Source: Phorcus lineatus (Eukaryota > Mollusca > Gastropoda > Trochida > Trochidae). From it: DNA of 64,000 nucleotides. The position numbers and the translations under genes were made by a program. Below, piece after piece: positions 61,236 to 64,000 of the stretch. Within the stretch, counting starts at the first letter, position 1, and the number at the start of each line of letters is the position of its first letter. The notes beneath the pieces are model-generated. The model was not told the DNA's origin and did not search any database. It saw nothing but the letters and a program-made list of their open reading frames with translations. The stretch lies in the NCBI GenBank assembly GCA_921293015.1, contig OV121081.1:51919877-51983876 (forward strand), in the 5' to 3' direction.

Positions 61236-61823
61236 TCAAGATATTTCATAATTAATATTCGGTGTATTATAGAATTGGTACATTGAAATATCAGAAGATC
61301 GCACTTATGACTTTTGCAGCAGTACTAGGTACATGAAAACGCAATCAATGCAGGTAATTGTAGTCAACTATCAATAGTTTCATTAATATGACATTTCCAA
61401 GTTAAAAATAATTTAGATGGAGTAACTTCTACATTTCATGCAAGTTAATTGAAATTCATTTTGGCCTAAGATTGGAAGTGTGATTAAGAGTTATTCACTC
61501 TAATTGCTCAGGTGAATAATGGAAAAATATGTTTCTGTGATGTTTTAATCTCAGCCTTTGATGATATCATAACTTCCATCATTCAGATAATTATAATTAA
61601 ACCTTTATGATTATGAGTTTATGTATCACATCTGATACACTAATTTGTTTAACAAAACTATTGCAAGAGCTGTTACAGTATTTGGTCACAATAGTAATTA
61701 GCTTTCTCAAAAGTAGGTGGCAGTAGTCTTTTGATATCGCAAAAATCAAAACAGGGTTAATAGTCACCCCTGTTGTACAACATAAAGTCAAGAAAACATT
61801 TTAGAGCAGGAAATATGAAGGAG

Positions 61824-62127
61824 GTGAGATGAGGTGAGTTGGGGTTTAACACCACTTTCAAGATTATTTCACTTATATCGCGGCTGCTAGTATTATTACA
61901 GGGAGAAAGCCTGTAACGCCATTGTGGCTATGCATTGCGGTGAAATCTGCGAGCATCGGCTGGAACTAGCGAACCACGGGTTGTACTGCGCTGAAATTCA
62001 GTTTAGCATTGCACCCAAACCTGACTGTGTGTAGAACAGTTCTCTACTGCAAACAAAGTTGCCGAGCCCCTGGTGGGAATTGAACCACGGACCTCATGAT
62101 CCGAAACCGTGGGCGCTAACCACTGCG
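61824..62127 (-). mobile_element. Full-length tRNA-derived SINE
   Basis: 304 bp flanked by an exact 13-bp target duplication AAATATGAAGGAG (61811-61823 and 62128-62140). On the minus strand it starts with a tRNA-like head: CGCAGTGGTTAGCGCCCACG (A-box region), GTGGTTCAATTCCCACC (B box). A body follows, ending near CTCACCTCATCTCAC. Transcribed by RNA polymerase III and moved by LINE machinery (general SINE knowledge). The clean duplication suggests a recent insertion. Lies in NKAIN intron 1. Confidence 0.88.
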
Positions 62128-62140
62128 AAATATGAAGGAG

Positions 62141-64000
62141 AAATATAAGATTTTACAGGAATGGGTATCTAATCAAAAACATTATGCATAATATTTAATT
62201 TGTGGAATTGAATTATAAGCTGTATTATATTTATATTATATTTTGCTGGCATGTTGAAATGTTTTGTCTCTTTGCAAAGTGTATATGATATCACATCATG
62301 TTACATCTGGTAACAAAACACAACAAGTAAGAAATCACTTGTTAAATCATCACTGGAACTGTCAAGTTACTGTTAGCATAATTATGCAATTAGTGAAGTT
62401 TGTAGACGTTAAATTATTTAAAATCAATAGCAAACTTTTAAAATGTTGGCATTTATACTATATTTTCTTGCATGTTTAATACACTGACATTTAAGTTTGT
62501 TTATTTTCTGATAATTTCAGCACAATATACATAAGCAGATGTGCGCCTTATCTTTCTGTGCTGCCTTTATTAGAAATCAATTGCAGCTATCTGTTAATCA
62601 AATTTAAAATTGACCATATTTTCTTTGATATTACAAATAACTCAATTTGTGCTGTTGTCTTTTTCATGAACTTCCAAGTTATAAACACGAATCAAACAGG
62701 CGGAGTATACACCCACAGACAGACTATTTTATTTCCAGCACACATAACTGTGGCTTACACTGCATCACTACATGCTGCAATGGCAGTAGACTGAGGCTTA
62801 AACACAACTATTGCCTACATTATTGATCTAAAAATGCTAATTTACCCATAATCAATAAGTATCATTTACATCATTCTTATATGTTGCCAGGCAACAGAGC
62901 CATTTACATTAATCCATTATATCTGAAGAGAGTCATTAGATAGTATCATGGTTCTAATTCATTAATTTCATATTCATAAATCCGCAAAATTCTATTGACA
63001 AGTTCTTAACAAATAATATCAAGAGTGAAATGGTAACACCATCATTTTCAACCCAAAAGTAGTTTTCATTATCAGATGAACATAAAACTGAAATATATTC
63101 TATAGGGGCAGTGTCATTCAATATACTTGGGTATTGCCAAGGGCAAGAGTTGATTACGTGTGCAAAACTCCACAATAATCGATATGTTTGTTGATAGGCG
63201 GTAGTCAGCCAGGGCTGTAATATTTGAACATGAAGGTAGGGAATGTCAACAAAGCCTTCTACCAAGCATGTCAACCCTCTGACTGCTCAGCCCTCCATTC
63301 AAAATGAACCTCTTTGAAAACTCTTTATGTGCACTAGCCATGCAATTAACTCGCACCTGAATGACCATGTCATTAGCTAAAATAAGACTTGTACCATTCG
63401 AAACATGGTTGACTACCATTCTTGACAAATCTATCTATCTAGTAAAATCTATGAAGCAAATAACGATTAAATAAAATTTATGTTTTAGAAAGTAACAATA
63501 CAAATATTTTGTGCTTATTTCTAGGATTTTTTTAATATAAAGATAGAGTTTTGATGTAAATAATTGCTACAAGAACTGATACTCAATTAATTACAAAGTA
63601 ACATCATATATATGTGAAACAATCCTCTAGTGGTCTGGGGGTGAAAATTAACAATCAGCCACAACTTGTATTGCATGTTATCAAAGTAAAAAATCTGTAT
63701 CTGAAGAAGTATGTGAGCAAAGCATGTGAAAATGATCTTACTCAACCTGAAGCATACGCAATACAAAACAATGTTGCTGATACAATCATTCAGTGGTTTG
63801 CATACCAAAGTTTGTTTTCAACCAATCAGGATTTTGTAATGCCGCTAACTTAGTGGTTTGTGGATATACTATAACTACAGTCAAATTGTTATGTAGAGAG
63901 TATGAATTGATAATTGAACCATCATCAACCATGTTACAATACTAAACTCTTAGATTCTTATGTGATAGAAGCCATTGAATATTGTGATTAAATATGATGG
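62141..64000. other. NKAIN intron 1, nothing recognised
   Basis: A+T-rich sequence with only short ORFs; the first NKAIN exon was searched for on the minus strand and not found. Confidence 0.4.

Noticed and set aside
62059-62127. Candidate tRNA gene on the minus strand
   Set aside because: It has A- and B-box-like sequence but is the head of a SINE with a body and a target duplication, and the stems of a true tRNA do not pair fully.

Overview
The window looks like intron-rich, A+T-rich metazoan nuclear DNA. Gene content (a rho-class-type GST, an NKAIN gene, a galectin-like secreted lectin, a divergent homeobox gene) together with L1/Tx1-like LINEs, tRNA-derived SINEs and many MITEs suggests a lophotrochozoan, most likely a mollusc. 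That placement is inference; no species was identified.

Layout. 1-6.7 kb: a broken L1/Tx1-like LINE on the minus strand, split by a 3.66-kb insertion that itself carries a 165-bp MITE. 6.7-11 kb: no gene seen, one MITE. 11.06-12.77 kb (+): a three-exon four-helix membrane protein of the claudin/PMP22 superfamily. 14.95-21.90 kb (+): a five-exon gene for a secreted protein joining a signal peptide, a PAN/apple-like module and a divergent galectin-like domain. 23.5-27.09 kb (+): a second, decayed LINE whose A-rich tail cuts an unidentified minus-strand ORF. 27.4-33.9 kb: a transposon graveyard (MITE, Tc1-like and mariner-like transposase ends, a 5'-truncated LINE, an RNase H-bearing non-LTR fragment). 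34.03-37.33 kb (+): a six-exon glutathione S-transferase. 37.5-42.3 kb: tandem repeats, SINE and MITE fragments, two weak coding candidates. 42.37-44.18 kb (+): a three-exon homeobox gene whose 3' UTR carries 14 copies of a 28-bp minisatellite. 45-50.6 kb: repeats only. 50.6-61.2 kb (-), continuing past the right edge: an NKAIN gene (Na,K-ATPase beta-subunit interacting protein) without its first exon.

The host genes appear unrelated to one another. The most notable points are two predicted C-termini for NKAIN (a read-through terminal exon, or splicing through 30-nt and 27-nt microexons), a MITE end that forms the splice acceptor of the 30-nt microexon, the PAN plus galectin-like architecture, and the unusual homeodomain. 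All gene models were read by eye from splice signals and phase; there is no transcript evidence.
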